NCBI GenBank assembly: GCA_021018995.1
Contig: CM037587.1
Location: forward strand, 4,280,866 to 4,344,865
Length of the DNA: 64,000 bases
From: Chloranthus sessilifolius
Taxonomy: Eukaryota; Streptophyta; Magnoliopsida; Chloranthales; Chloranthaceae
Reading direction: 5' to 3'
In this document: positions 25,701 to 38,000 of the stretch, in pieces
Numbering within the stretch: position 1 is the first letter of the stretch
Layout of the letters: each line of letters starts with the position of its first letter
Position numbers and translations under genes: made by a program
The notes under the pieces: generated by a model
What the model was told of the DNA's origin: nothing
Database searches by the model: none
Seen by the model: only the letters and a program-made list of their open reading frames with translations

Positions 25701-28700
25701 GGGGGTAATGGGATCGATAGACATTATCACGGATACTTGCTCTTCATCGATCTCGGACTTTTCAACGATCTCGGGCTCAATAGGGCCTATCACGGATATT
25801 TGTGCTTCAACGCTCTCGAGCTCTTCAACAGTTTTGGGATCGTCAACGGCCTCATCAATCAAATCTTCCCTAGGGATGGAAGTACTCGGATTCACCGTGG
25901 GTACGGTATCTTCCACTGGTATAGGTACTACCATGGCCGCGAGTAGAGGAACGCCAACCCGTAAAGGTTGTCTCACAGGTACGGTTGTAAAGATGAAACT
26001 TGTAACCTTTGGGTTCAAAGCTTGAATCATTGCCAATAAGTCTTTTGGATAAATCGTGAATAAAAGATTTGATAAGTATCGTACTGATATCCTCGTGCCA
26101 TGCAACCACTATCCCACGCGACTTTAGCAACTCGCATTAAACATTGTTAAGAAGCGCCATATACTTGAATATGAAACCATGTTGATCGGATGATCTACCT
26201 TTCTCCTCACACCATAATATTTCCACCTTCGCCATCTTCTGTCGCACGATCGGAATGTTCCACCGTTTCACGAATGTTCTCATGGAGACCATGTAATTGT
26301 TCAAATCATGAAGAGCTTCGAGAATCTGATCTTTACTCATGATTTCGACATTCCACTTGTCAAGGGTTTGAACTTGCTCTGATACCAATTTGATGTAGGA
26401 TAATCACACGCTAACCCTAAAATAGCATAAATCTCGCACGATAGGGGTTAGGGTTCTCAATCTTCAATTAAAACTAAAAAAAAAGAATAAAATAAAAAAT
26501 CTTCGATTTCACTCCAAAGAGGTTTGTCAGTTTCGCACCAACGATAGCTTTGAAGAATCAATCCTCAAAGGCAAAAACTTTTCGCAAGTTTTCTACGAAA
26601 GGTTCACTCTTTCACAAGATGCACAAAAGCAACTAAACTTTTTCATTCATCATTAACTAAAAAAAAACAAAGTATTTACATGTCTTTTTATAGGCTACGA
26701 AAACCCTAACTAAACATAAATTCGAAAAAAAATAAATAAATAAATAAAACCGCGACCATGTGGCGCAACTCACAAACGTCCGTCATGTTCTCACAGATGT
26801 TCGTCGTCTGCTCACGGATGTCCGTCGGGAATAAAACAAAAAGCCCTCGGAATCATGGATGTCCGTCTGAATTCCACAGACGTCCATTCTGAAGCTACAG
26901 ACAATCTGTTATGAAGCCACAAACGTCCGTTGTATAACGACGACTCTTTTACGGGTTGTTTGAAGCCCATTCACGCATCCACTTTCTCTTTGATCTCTTC
27001 TTCTCGACTTTGTCACAATTCCAACATACAGATCTAAATTTCGCATGAAGAAGCCATATGTAGCTTTTGGACCTTCTTTGCACACACATACCTATGTCAC
27101 TTTGGGAGGCCTAGTCTACTAGTCGCTACAATTTGACATCGTTGTTGACTATCGCTTACAAGAAACACCCTAGCAAACTATTGCCTATCACTACAACTAG
27201 GATCTATCATAGTGTGTCTCTTATAGGGAACGCCCCAGCCAACCCTTGCCTACTTCCCACTACAACCAGAATCTATTGCAGTGGATCGCTTAAAGGGGGT
27301 GCCCTAGCCTCCCCTTACCTATTTCTTACGACAATCGAGATCCGTTGTGGCTCGTTGCTTAAAACAAAGGACACCCTAGCCACCCCTTGCCTACTTCTCA
27401 CTGCAACAGTGGTCCGTTGTAGTGCATCGCTAGCTAGAGACGTTGCAAAACGTGTGTTACATTGTAATAAGGCTCAGCAAATATGTTGGGGATTTTTATA
27501 GCTGGTTGCCAACCAAACACTAACCACCCTCTTTTTCTCATCCGGGCTTGAAACGGCTTTGTCAAGAATGGGATTCAAGCCCATGCCCTTTCGGACCAGT
27601 ACCAGAAACGGACACCTTCAACCAATGGCTCATAATGAATGTGAGCTAATCTGGTTGAAAGAGTTAATGAAGAGACATGAGTTCAGCATAACCAAGCTCA
27701 TGAATATGTTGTCATAACCAGATTGTCGTATGCATTGTTTCAAAACTCATGTTTCATAAGTGTACAAAGAAAATTGTAATAGATGGTACTTTCATCAGAA
27801 AGAAGACTTTGTCGAAGTACACGTACTCCATTTGTCAAGTCATCGGATCAACTTGCAGACATATTAACGAAACCATTAGGGAAGCAATGGACTTTCATGA
27901 TTTGGACCAGTCGGGATGATAGATATATTTGCAGCAACTTGAGAGGGACTGTTAGTTATATGGGTATTTCGTCAGAAAGAAGATTGTCGTCCAAGGACAC
28001 GTACTCCATTTATCAACTCATCGGATCACCTTGCAGACATATTAACGAAACCATTAGGAAAGCAATGGACTTTCATGATTGGGACAAGTCGGGATGATAG
28101 ATACATTTGCAGCAACTTAAGAGGAACTGTTAGTCATATGGGTATTTCATAAGAAAGAAGATTCCATCCAAGGACACGTACTCCATTTGTCAACTCATCG
28201 GATCACCTTGCAGACATATTAACGAAACCATTAGGAAAGCAATGGAATTTACATGATTTGGATAAGTTGGGATGGTAGATATATTTGCAGCAACTTGAGA
28301 GGGACTGTTAGTGACTCTCCTTATTCTACGGCTTTTGTTTAGGTTATTTTATGAAATTGAAAACTCGTTCTGGTTGAGATTATCACTGATTACTGGAAAT
28401 GCTATTTATCTAATTTGATTGTTCTCTCCTTTGTGTGGTTCATCACTTTTTCTTCTCTTTTGAATTCTCTCTTATCAAATCGTCAAGCATGCATGTTGTG
28501 TAAGCATATGCAACCATACAGCATGTATGTTCACTTGTGCAGTTACTAGTGATAAAAGGGTTCGTAGAGAACTCTCCAGAGAAAGTGGGCCAGCAACCTC
28601 AAACCAGTTCAGAAATTGATCTACAGATACGACCGTTAAATAGTAAAACTCGATTCTCTGAACCACATCTGAATGGAGACAAAATTATAAATCATTTACA

Positions 28701-29007
28701 ACCTCTGACTATATGCAGATTGCAATGTGGGTCATGGTCACCCAAAATAATTCTGGACACTTAGCTTCAAGGTGAATACGAGAACATATTTTGATCTGAA
28801 GTGTCTAAAGATACTTAAACCAAAATGAATGGTCTGCCATGGGGTTGAACAATTCATATTCCTTGACGAGTGGTACTCTGTTATTTCCCGTATATAATGA
28901 TGGCTGGTGAAGCAGATCCTATATGACTCTTGCGTATGCCTAACGACGACCACCTTTCCTCTAACGCAAGTCATCAATTCTACACCAATCAGATGCATAT
29001 ACGTATA

Positions 29008-29050
<43 letters not shown>

Positions 29051-32000
29051 TTACACCTCCATAGCATCATCAACAATTCTACTATAAGTCTATAACTAGT
29101 CCATTATGCATTAATGATAATGTGCGCCATCAAATAATGATAATCTGCGCCATCAAATACATTCATGCATTGAAATAGATGTTGGCATCTGTGAGCATAT
29201 GCATGAGTATATACGGAAACATGGTCTTAGGTATAAGATCATAAATTATAAGTAAATTAAAAAAACTGAAAGAGAGTTATAAGACAGACCTCCTTGGTAC
29301 CAGGAGTTCGATTGTTGTTTCCCTGGCTGGCACAATCCACTCTTGGAACCAAAAACTGATACCCATTACGAATCCATATAGGAATGGCAACGGAAAGGCA
29401 TGCCACCATAAGAGGGACAGTCAAAGCCAAGCCAAGTAAAACAGAAGATTTGCTGCACATGAAAACACAAAAGTATGCACATACTTAAAACAAACAAAAA
29501 ATAAACCAAAATGTGTAGCTAAACTAAAGCCATGAAGAAAGGGAATAAAGGATGCTGGCAAATAAACACAAACTCAAAAGCAATTTATGATTGTTTTCAA
29601 GGTAGTAAATACTAAATTATACTCATAGGGTGGTGATAGCATTCTCAATAACTCAACGAACTCTACAAATCGTTGTATAGAACAAATTACTATTAAATCA
29701 TTGAAATGTAGATAATGTAAACCATGTGCATTTGTAATGCAAAGGATGAGATCATAATAATAAAAACAAATGATAATAGATTATTTCAAAGAGATACAGT
29801 AGCATACCTCAAGAAAGATAGCAGCAAACCAACGCAAGTGCTCAACAACCACGCAATGAAGCCATACTGAATATTTACAACCAAATCAGAAACAATAATA
29901 TCCAAAATTGGCTCCAACTGCAAATTTCCTTAATGGACAAGTTCTAAAAAATAACAAAACTAAATAGATGTTCTAATGCAAGGATTTTGGAAATGACAGC
30001 AGATATAAGAGTACTTATTGTGCAGATTACATTAGGCTAATGGGATTGCAGTTACAATACACATGCTGAAGAAAGTTTTCCTGTTAAATTCACTATCAAA
30101 AATTAAAAAATCAATTAGATAGGAAGAATTCATAGATGAAAGATATATTTACTTCAGATGAAACTTATATAATCAACTGGTTTGTCAAAGCAAAATTACA
30201 AAAGTTGAAATTGTAATTTTAGCAAGGTTCCTTGAAAACAGTATATTAATCAATTAGAAATCCTAAGGACTGAATGATATAGCCACAAATATAACCTTAA
30301 GTATTGCACTCATGAAATCAACAAATGAACTGAGTTTTTAAAACAAGATATAAAAAAAAAAAAGCCTAGATTCTAAAAATGCTACCTAAAAATAGATTAG
30401 AGAAATATCTCCAATTAGAAGTGCACAAGAATGGCCAGAGGGTTGAGAGGGGAGGGGGGGGGAGAGAGAGGGAGAGAGAGAGAGAGAGAGAATTTCACAC
30501 AGTATAATGATCACATCAAATAAAAATATCTGATTTTCATATAGAACACACATTACGATAAAAAAAAAATTGGAATCTCACATAGCTATATGAGTATATG
30601 ACTCTAAGTAACACATCCAGGAAAAAAAATGATGCATTTGAATTTTTAACAGATAAATGAGTTTCATCTTACAGACAACTCAAGACGAGGATCAAAAGAT
30701 ATTAAATAAATTTATGTTCCAACCTCCAGAAATACTATTAGATGGTCGGTGATTATTAAATTGGAAACAATCAGCCTCTGAAATTCTGCTGAAAGGTGGT
30801 GTTAACAAAAGAAGCTAAGAAATTCAGTATCCACTGTCATGTCACGTCATTGTAAATCCATATAATGTACCTTACGGGGTCTAGATGTCATGGTCATTTC
30901 TTCTGCTTGAAGCGATCGGAGGAAAGCCATAATTGAACAGACAACAGGGGATAAAAGCAGCACTGAAAAGCCAAATTCAAACTGCAAACAAAATGTAACC
31001 CAATATTTCAGCAAACATGGAACAATATCAACAAAATGCAGATCAACATCCAAGCACGATATGCTGTTGGTAATGATAGCCAAACAAAGTATTCAAACCT
31101 GTTCATGTCTAGCATTTATGACTGTAATTGTCTTTGGACGAAATATTGCCACGATTACTGTTTCAATGATGAAGATAAAACTGAAAAGAACCCACGCTCG
31201 TTCTGGGGTCCCTGCTATTTGATGCAAAACAAGTCTGAAAAATTCAAGCCATCTTTCTAACCCCTGTCGTCTCAGTTCTTCAGAGAAAGAAATTTGGTTG
31301 GGCATGGTATTATTATCCAAGCTATTCAAATCAGTAACAACAACATCTGTATTATCCCTATGATCTCTATCTGCATCTAAACTACTTCTCTGCAGTAATG
31401 CCAGAATAGTTGGATCTAAGCCCTTCTCCTTCAACATCACAGCAAAATTAGGATCTAAACCTTTATCTTGTAGTAAACTAGCCAACTCAACATCACCTTG
31501 TCGTGCCTTCCTTTTCAACATGGATGCAACCCTGGGATCATTCAGCCGTTCCTGGAAAACAAGAGCTAAATTCAAATCCAGTGTTTGTTGATTTGCTAAA
31601 TTTGTGCCCGAGGTGCTCGACTCGCAGCCTTGGTTTTCCAGACCACTACTAGAACAAACCATAAAAGGATTGTTGTGATCAAAATGTTTATCAGCAAAGA
31701 CCACCCCCACTTCAGATTCCTGAACAACTGAACGACAAGAACTGCTACGCAATGCCAAACTTGGCCGTCCACTATCTATGCTCTTATCGCTATTCAGACC
31801 TTCATGGGAACTATTAGCACGTCCTAAAACCATATTATTCCAATTATTACCGTCAACTGGGCAGAGTGCAGTACCCGCTTCAACGCTACTGCTTCGTTTT
31901 GCGCTTGAACCACAACCTTCAGAAGAGCTAGACGAACTGTTTTCTCCTTTTCGCCGGAAACCCTCTCTAAGGCGAATTACTGTACTCTGTAAAGCATCTC

Positions 32001-35000
32001 TCCTTGCAGCTAGTGGATTTATAACAGATAAATGACGAGTAACAGCAGCTCCTAATAGTACAGATGCTACTACTGCATAGCTAATACAATGTCCCAAATA
32101 CCTAAAAAAAGGGGAAATTTTGAAGGGATTTGTAAGTTTAGGGAAGAACAATGAACAAAATTGATATCATCAAATTTCAATTAAGTATTAAACAAGTCAA
32201 TTGGATGCCAACAGTATAGAACTAACCAGTAATGCACTCCAAAGCAGATGAGGAAAACTCTGGATGCTCCAGCAACAAACAAAGCTGCAACTCGGCTCTT
32301 AAGAAGTTCAAATCCAAACAAGCATGCCCCCATGTTCCAGTCTATGCATAATATTAGGAGCAGATACATGTATCAGCAAGACATAAAAAATTCGACATGA
32401 TAACAACAGAGCAAGCAGACATAACAAACACAGCGGAAAAGATATACCAAGAATAATAACAGCAGCTGATGTGATGGCCCCCAACCAATGTGCATCCTTT
32501 GCCGTCAAACCATATAAGATTGAGTACACAAGGAGAACGATCAGTGATCCAAGGTAGAGAAGCCCAAGATGATAAACACTGTAAAGTGCCAAAGCAGAAG
32601 CAACGGAAATAATTAATATAAAGTTAAGGAGAAACCATTAGAGCTGAACAACCTGAAAAACAGTGTTGCTTCAACTAGAGAACTATTTGAAAAGGGCTTG
32701 TCAGATCATGAGGATGCCACCAGTGAGGAGTCATTCAACAGAAGTGGAATATAACAAGTGATACACAATAAGTCAAGTCAGATTAAGGAACAAATGACAA
32801 AAGCTTGCCTGCTGGATTTCCACGGATACAATTCATTGGGATCTGGTGGTTCCGGTAAGCAAGCAACCGGACCAACTTCAATGCAATCAGAATAAGCAAA
32901 TTTGTATGACTTTCTAACATATTCATCAACATCTAAGCCCCCTCCTGTGAAATTAATATGTAAGAATTAAGCTCATCCATAGAAAATTGCAAACTATAGT
33001 CTCCTACAGTGAAGGAAATAATTATATACATCGCCGAACTACTGAAGCAAAGGAAACAATATTTGGATGAAGTACAGCAAGCATTTACCATTAAAGATCA
33101 TTCTGCAAATAAAGAGCATGTTGATGGCCAATGCTATAGCCGAGACACCAAAGAAGAAGCCAGACGGTGAATATCGCTCTGAGGCACTTGCACCCACTGT
33201 AACATAAACTGCACAAAGTTCGTATGCACAGAGGAGAGCTACCGCCAGAAGCAGAAAAACAGCAACCGCTCCTGTGGACGATTAAGAAATGAGTTTCACA
33301 ATAAACAAACAAATCTTTCCAACCCCACACACAAGAAGTTTGGAAATTTTGAAATAACAAGATACAGATGGGTTCGGATCAACTTCTTTATGATACTAGT
33401 GGTTCAGCAATTCGACAAATAGCTTCCAAGCTAGGAGTGGCAATGGACCAGTGTCAGCCATTTCCTGGCCTGGAAGATTTTATGCCAACAGAGACCCAGC
33501 CCAAACCTGGTAAGAAGTGGGATGGGCCCAACAGCAACTTTAGGCCCATCCAGAACCAATTCAGGTCTTCAATTCAACTCCCGTCGGAGAAGGAAGAATG
33601 TGCCAAATTATAAGTAGGCAAAAGGAAGTAACAATGTACCTAATGCTAAACCCTGGGGAAAAGGGCACCAATCTATGACAGCATATGTTCAAAATACATG
33701 TAGAGCGATTAGCCAAGCAATTTGCAATTGCATATCTTCCCACTGGAAGTGAGATATTTGGAAGGATGAATGTGAATCTGCCATCTCCAGAACTCAACAC
33801 AAATCCCAAGGGATACAACCAAGAGATACTGCCAGACCACCACCTCATTTTTTTTAAAAGCCGTGCAAGCCTCACCAAAAGTATTGAGAGAGCTTCACAC
33901 ACCATATTTGTGCTCATTCAGAGTTGTCGGCAATACACACCTCACTTGACACTCCTTAACATTCTTCAAATATCCCTGAAGAGACCCCCCCCCCACCAGA
34001 TGCACACAAACACACGAAAAAAACATACCACCCCATCCTCCCCAAGCCTTATCCCCCTAATATGACAGTTTTCCAGGGATTGGAGAGTGAGGACACCGAG
34101 AGCGACTCTAGGTTCAGGGTGGTGGAAAGGGATGTGCAAAGTTAAAAGAGAAGGTCAAGCAGCGTGTCTGATTTAAAATGGGAGTAGCAATCTGGCGGAG
34201 TGAATATCTATTTTGGGAGATTAATAAGCAGCTCTACGGTTTAGCGACAGCAAACGAGGCAATGGTGGACGAGGTATAGAAATGAGGGTCACCAATTTGG
34301 TATATCCTGATGAGACGTAATCCAAGACATGAGGAACATGAGAAGGTGATGCTATTATTGGGCGGATTTGAAGAGGTCCAATCTTAGAGAGGATATTAGG
34401 ACGCGGTCCTTAGATAAAGGAATTTTTGGGTACAATCTTCTACAACTATTAGGGTTGAGCAACAAGAGGTTTTTTTTTATCAAACACAAAAAAGAAAAAC
34501 TTGCTGAGCAACATTGGATCAAAATTTGGAAGACTTTGGCGCTGCAACACCTCCTCCCCCTGCCCCCCATCTTCAGAGTAGGGATATGTCTATACTAAAC
34601 AAATGTTTTGTGGGGGATGTATGGAAGAGACTGTTAAACAACTCGTTAGTAATGACTCACTATCAGGTAGCTCATATGTTATGGTGCGACTTCTAGGGAA
34701 TTTGGATTTAGTTGGTGCTTATATCAGTCGTGTGTCATTACTTACGGATGTGAGAGTCCATTCACAGGAAGGCTGGCCTGCTTGAGAAGGTTGTTGCCGA
34801 TTTTTGTTTTATGGGGTATTTGGAAAGAAACAAATAGCATTATCTTCAACCGAAAGTCTAAAATAATTATTGACGTGAAAGAGCCAATTAGAGACTTAAT
34901 TTGAAGTTGGGCTGCGGTTACCAAAGCAGGGATACTGTTATTATTGATATTCAGTGATGAGTTCTTTCTTGGTGAACTTTCGGATTATAAGCTATTTATG

Positions 35001-38000
35001 GCACGAAAATGATTTTTAAACCTGTCACTGTTAATATGTCAAATCTCGATTCAGCTCAAAAATGGGTGATATGAGAGAGTTTAATTTTATCTTTTTAAAT
35101 TTTTTTTATTATCAATGGGTAATTGAAAAAACAGAGTTTAACCAATTTCATCTTTCACATTTTTTTTTTCACGATTAAAATGTGAAGAACAAAAAAATTT
35201 TAAAAAATAGTGTAAGGATTTTTTTTTCATGGTTTACCGATACGATACAATGGGTTTTTATCGCCCCTGAAAAAACAGTCAAATTATCGTTCAATGTATC
35301 GTTCGTATCGGACGATAATTTGAAATTATCGTCCGATAATTTCAAATTATCGGTTTTAATGTTTTTTTTGTTTTTTTTTTTTTTTTTTTTGGGAAAAAAT
35401 CGGAGAGTATCGTCCGGAACCGATACGTATCGTCCGATACGTATCGGTTTTGGGGCTGGACAATACGTATCGAAAAAACGAGATTTTGATCCTTGACTAT
35501 GCTGCCAATTAACTCCCTTGGGGGAACCCCCTTTCACCCTGTTGTAACTCTTACTATAATATCGTTGTCTACCATCTGAAAAAACATGTCAGTATGTAAC
35601 TTTTCCACCTGCCTAAATGATTTCAAAATCTCATGAAATTGTAATTTTTCCCAAACCCAGAATGATGAGATTTATTCCCATGTAAACCTCAAGATTACTC
35701 TCAAGATAAGATATAAATGCATAGTGAGATAAATCCAATAAGGTGGTCAGGCCGGCCCTGAAATAAACCCAACCTGGCCAGTTCATTAATCGGGATCCGA
35801 GACGAGCTCTGGCAATCAGGCTAGGCCCAGTCAAGTTCGAGAAAAATTCACCCAACCCGAGACTAGCATAGAAGCATTCTGGCCATTTCAGGCTTGGCCC
35901 TCTACGATTATGCCAGGTGAAGCCTAAGGCCAGTACCACAACCAAGGCTCGTCATCCAAGAGTGCCCATTTCATCAAGTTTGATAACAATCAAACAAGCC
36001 ATAGACCGTAGTGTGACAAGGTCATTACTCTAGGTACTAGCAAGAAGGTGTGTGAGCTTTGGAGCTAGGCGGTGGTGTGCTACGGCGCAGTGGATTGGCT
36101 AGCAAGAAAGCGTGCCTTGGAGTTAGGTGTGCGACGCACAAGCATGGAGGTGTGCAGGCATTGCGTTGCATTACGTGCTCCCTTATATGTGGTGAGGATG
36201 GCCAACGAAGTTGGGTAGTGTGTAGTGTGGCGACTAGTCGCGCGTCGGCGGGGGAAGTTGGCTTGCAAGTGATGGGGTTGCATGTTTCAGGTGCCACGAG
36301 CAACTGGACACATTTGGTGTGGCACACAATAGTATGTCAAACCAAGCACTTTGACGTATTCCTGATATTTGGCAAGAGGAGACATTTAAACCATATATAT
36401 GGGGGGAGTTATGAAACTACTCCCATACACATGGGGCCTTGTGGTAATAAAAGGTGCACAGTGGTCTCCTAGGTCTGTAAGGGTGAGCCTAGGGCATTGC
36501 TTCAACAATGTCATGTGTCACCCGAGGGAGATTGCTATGTCGCGAGTTACATGATACTGTTGCACGGGAGAGACTAATGCATGACACATAGAGTGAAGCT
36601 TGAGCAGGCCAAGTGAGGCACGTAGGTGAGTGCATACGTGTTGCAAGGGGCACGATGCATTAGAATGGTAGGCCTTATCCAAGAAGGTAACCATGAGGGG
36701 ATTTCTCATCCTCTGGGCAAGTGATATCAGAGATAATGGAGGATTAGGTTGGCCTTGCTGTAGTGGTATGGCGGAGCCGCACGGGCGTAGCACACGTGTC
36801 AGGTTGTGCCCCCGTGACAGTTGGCATCAAAGCCAAATCGATCCGTAAGGGGTAATGCTGGTGGAGCTAGTGGGAAGGTGCAAAGAACTTAAGACTAGAG
36901 GGCCAAATTGATCTATAATGAAGTGATGTCGGATGAGCTAGCAAGAAGGTGTCACGACCTTGGAGCTAGGTTGAGCCGAATGAGAGCTTGAGGCACACAG
37001 AAGTGAAGGCATGGCCAAGGTACTGTGGTGCTGCTAAGGCATGATTAGGTGGGTGGACTCTTGGGTGAAGACACTTCATGTTGGGGTTCTAGAGCGAGCA
37101 GTGATCATAGATGCTTGGTGCATGGCATGGTGATGGATAGTGTTGGTATGGGGCAGTGTGAAGAATCAGTGTGTTTCTTGTTCGTATGAGAAGTTGGTAT
37201 GGCTTCATGTCGAGTTAAATGCGGATGGGGCCAAGTTTGAGCTAGCAGAGAGGTGCTAGACCTCGAGACTTGATATTGAGGGGCATGGGGTGAAGACGAA
37301 AGTCGAGGAATTGATGCATGGTGTTGGGCGCCAATGTTTGTGTTGACATTATCAGGTTGGGGAGGATGTGACGTGGTCATTCCCTTGAGATTATGGCGTC
37401 AATGAGGACGTTGACATTATGGAATGGAGGATGTGAGGGGGTCATTACTCTGGGTACTAGCAGGAAGGCATGTAAGTCTTGGAGCTAGGCGGTGGTGTGT
37501 TATGACACGGTGGATTGGCTAGCAAGAAGGCGTGAGCCTTGAAGCTAGATGTGTGGAGGTGTGCAAGCCTTGCGTGCTCTCTTATATGTGGTGAGGATGG
37601 CCAACGAAGCTGAGTAGTGTGTAGTGTGGCGACTAAATGCGCTTCTGCATGGGAAGCTGGTTTGCAAGTGATGGTTGCATGTTTCATGTACCACGAGCAA
37701 TTGGGAACATTTAGTGTGGCACACAATATTATGTCAAACCAAGCACTTTGAGGTATTCCTGCTATTTGGCAAGAGGAGGCATTTAAACCATATATGGGAG
37801 GGGAGTTGTGGAGCTACTCTCATACACATTAGGCCTTGTGACATTGAAGGGTGCACAGTGGTCTCCTAGGTCTGTAAAGGTGGGCCTAGGACGTTGCTTC
37901 GGCAATATCATGTGTCACTCGAGGGAGGTTGCTATATAGCGAGCTATGCGTAGCGGTGCACATAGGTTGGTTATGAGGGAGGCACTCATGGGCGATGTGG

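Larger units (their letters stand above)
24179..27048 (-). mobile_element. Small non-autonomous LTR retrotransposon, copy A (tRNA-Met PBS)
   Basis: The element reads on the minus strand. Its 5' LTR is 26391-27048, bounded by TGATGTAGG and GCATGA in plus-strand reading. Next to it (26377-26390) the minus strand reads TTGGTATCAGAGC, the initiator-tRNA-Met primer site. The 3' LTR is 24179-25504, inflated by a nested solo LTR and trimmed at its internal edge. The internal part is only about 0.9 kb and lacks any pol domain. It encodes two minus-strand frames (26137-26388 and 25551-26105). Copy B in intron 2 (38840-40992) is its relative. Confidence 0.8.
21273..29289 (-). other. DEK1 intron 10 (8.0 kb), nest of retroelements
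   Basis: From left to right: an AC microsatellite (21478-21502), a partial CGATACGTATCG-type repeat (about 22085-22160), a 115-bp tandem duplication (22196-22425), a LINE zinc-binding fragment, copia RNase H and LINE endonuclease fragments, a small LTR element with a solo LTR nested in one LTR, a degenerate tandem array (27150-27440), a triplicated copia end (27783-28312), an AT/AG microsatellite near 29010-29050, and ordinary intron near exon 10. A possible LINE reverse-transcriptase scrap with RKALGPYGMP lies near 23640. Confidence 0.75.
18623..30981 (-). other. DEK1: DEK1 exons 8-18: C-terminal half of the membrane domain
   Basis: Eleven small to mid-sized exons encode residues 650-1127, almost entirely hydrophobic helices with short polar turns. 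Landmarks in order: FEFGFSVLLLSPVVCSIMAF (exon 8), KSSVLLGLALTVPLM (10), LGWAMTSAVALLVTG (11), DFLAALLPLMCIPA (12), GVIHYWASNNFYLTR (14), LSPPIVVYSPRVLPVYVYD (16) and YPPFAGAAVSAITLVVAFG (17). Exon 18 (24 codons) gives MMEDAVHFLSKETVVQAIA and leaves the membrane. Exons 10 and 11 are separated by the 8.0-kb transposon-filled intron 10, yet the reading frame joins cleanly (KE / GIVLAVC). Confidence 0.94.

Noticed and set aside
25624-26025. Plus-strand 133-codon frame in LTR element A
   Set aside because: It lies opposite the 184-codon minus-strand frame, which is in the element's own orientation and has its acidic repeat kept in copy B.
27133-27501. 122-codon open frame
   Set aside because: It follows a degenerate tandem array, so its repeated TTTRIYHS-type blocks have a DNA-level cause.
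27560-27636. Functional tRNA-Leu gene
   Set aside because: The 5' arm and acceptor stem do not pair well and the T-arm is altered; kept only as a degenerate tRNA-like sequence.
35182-35537. Open frames of 104 and 120 codons on opposite strands
   Set aside because: Both lie across a palindromic hAT-like MITE and a poly-T run; low-complexity translation.
36037-36472. Cys/His/Pro-rich frames in the LTR remnant
   Set aside because: Similar frames recur in both LTR copies on both strands, so they reflect the repeat's composition rather than a protein.
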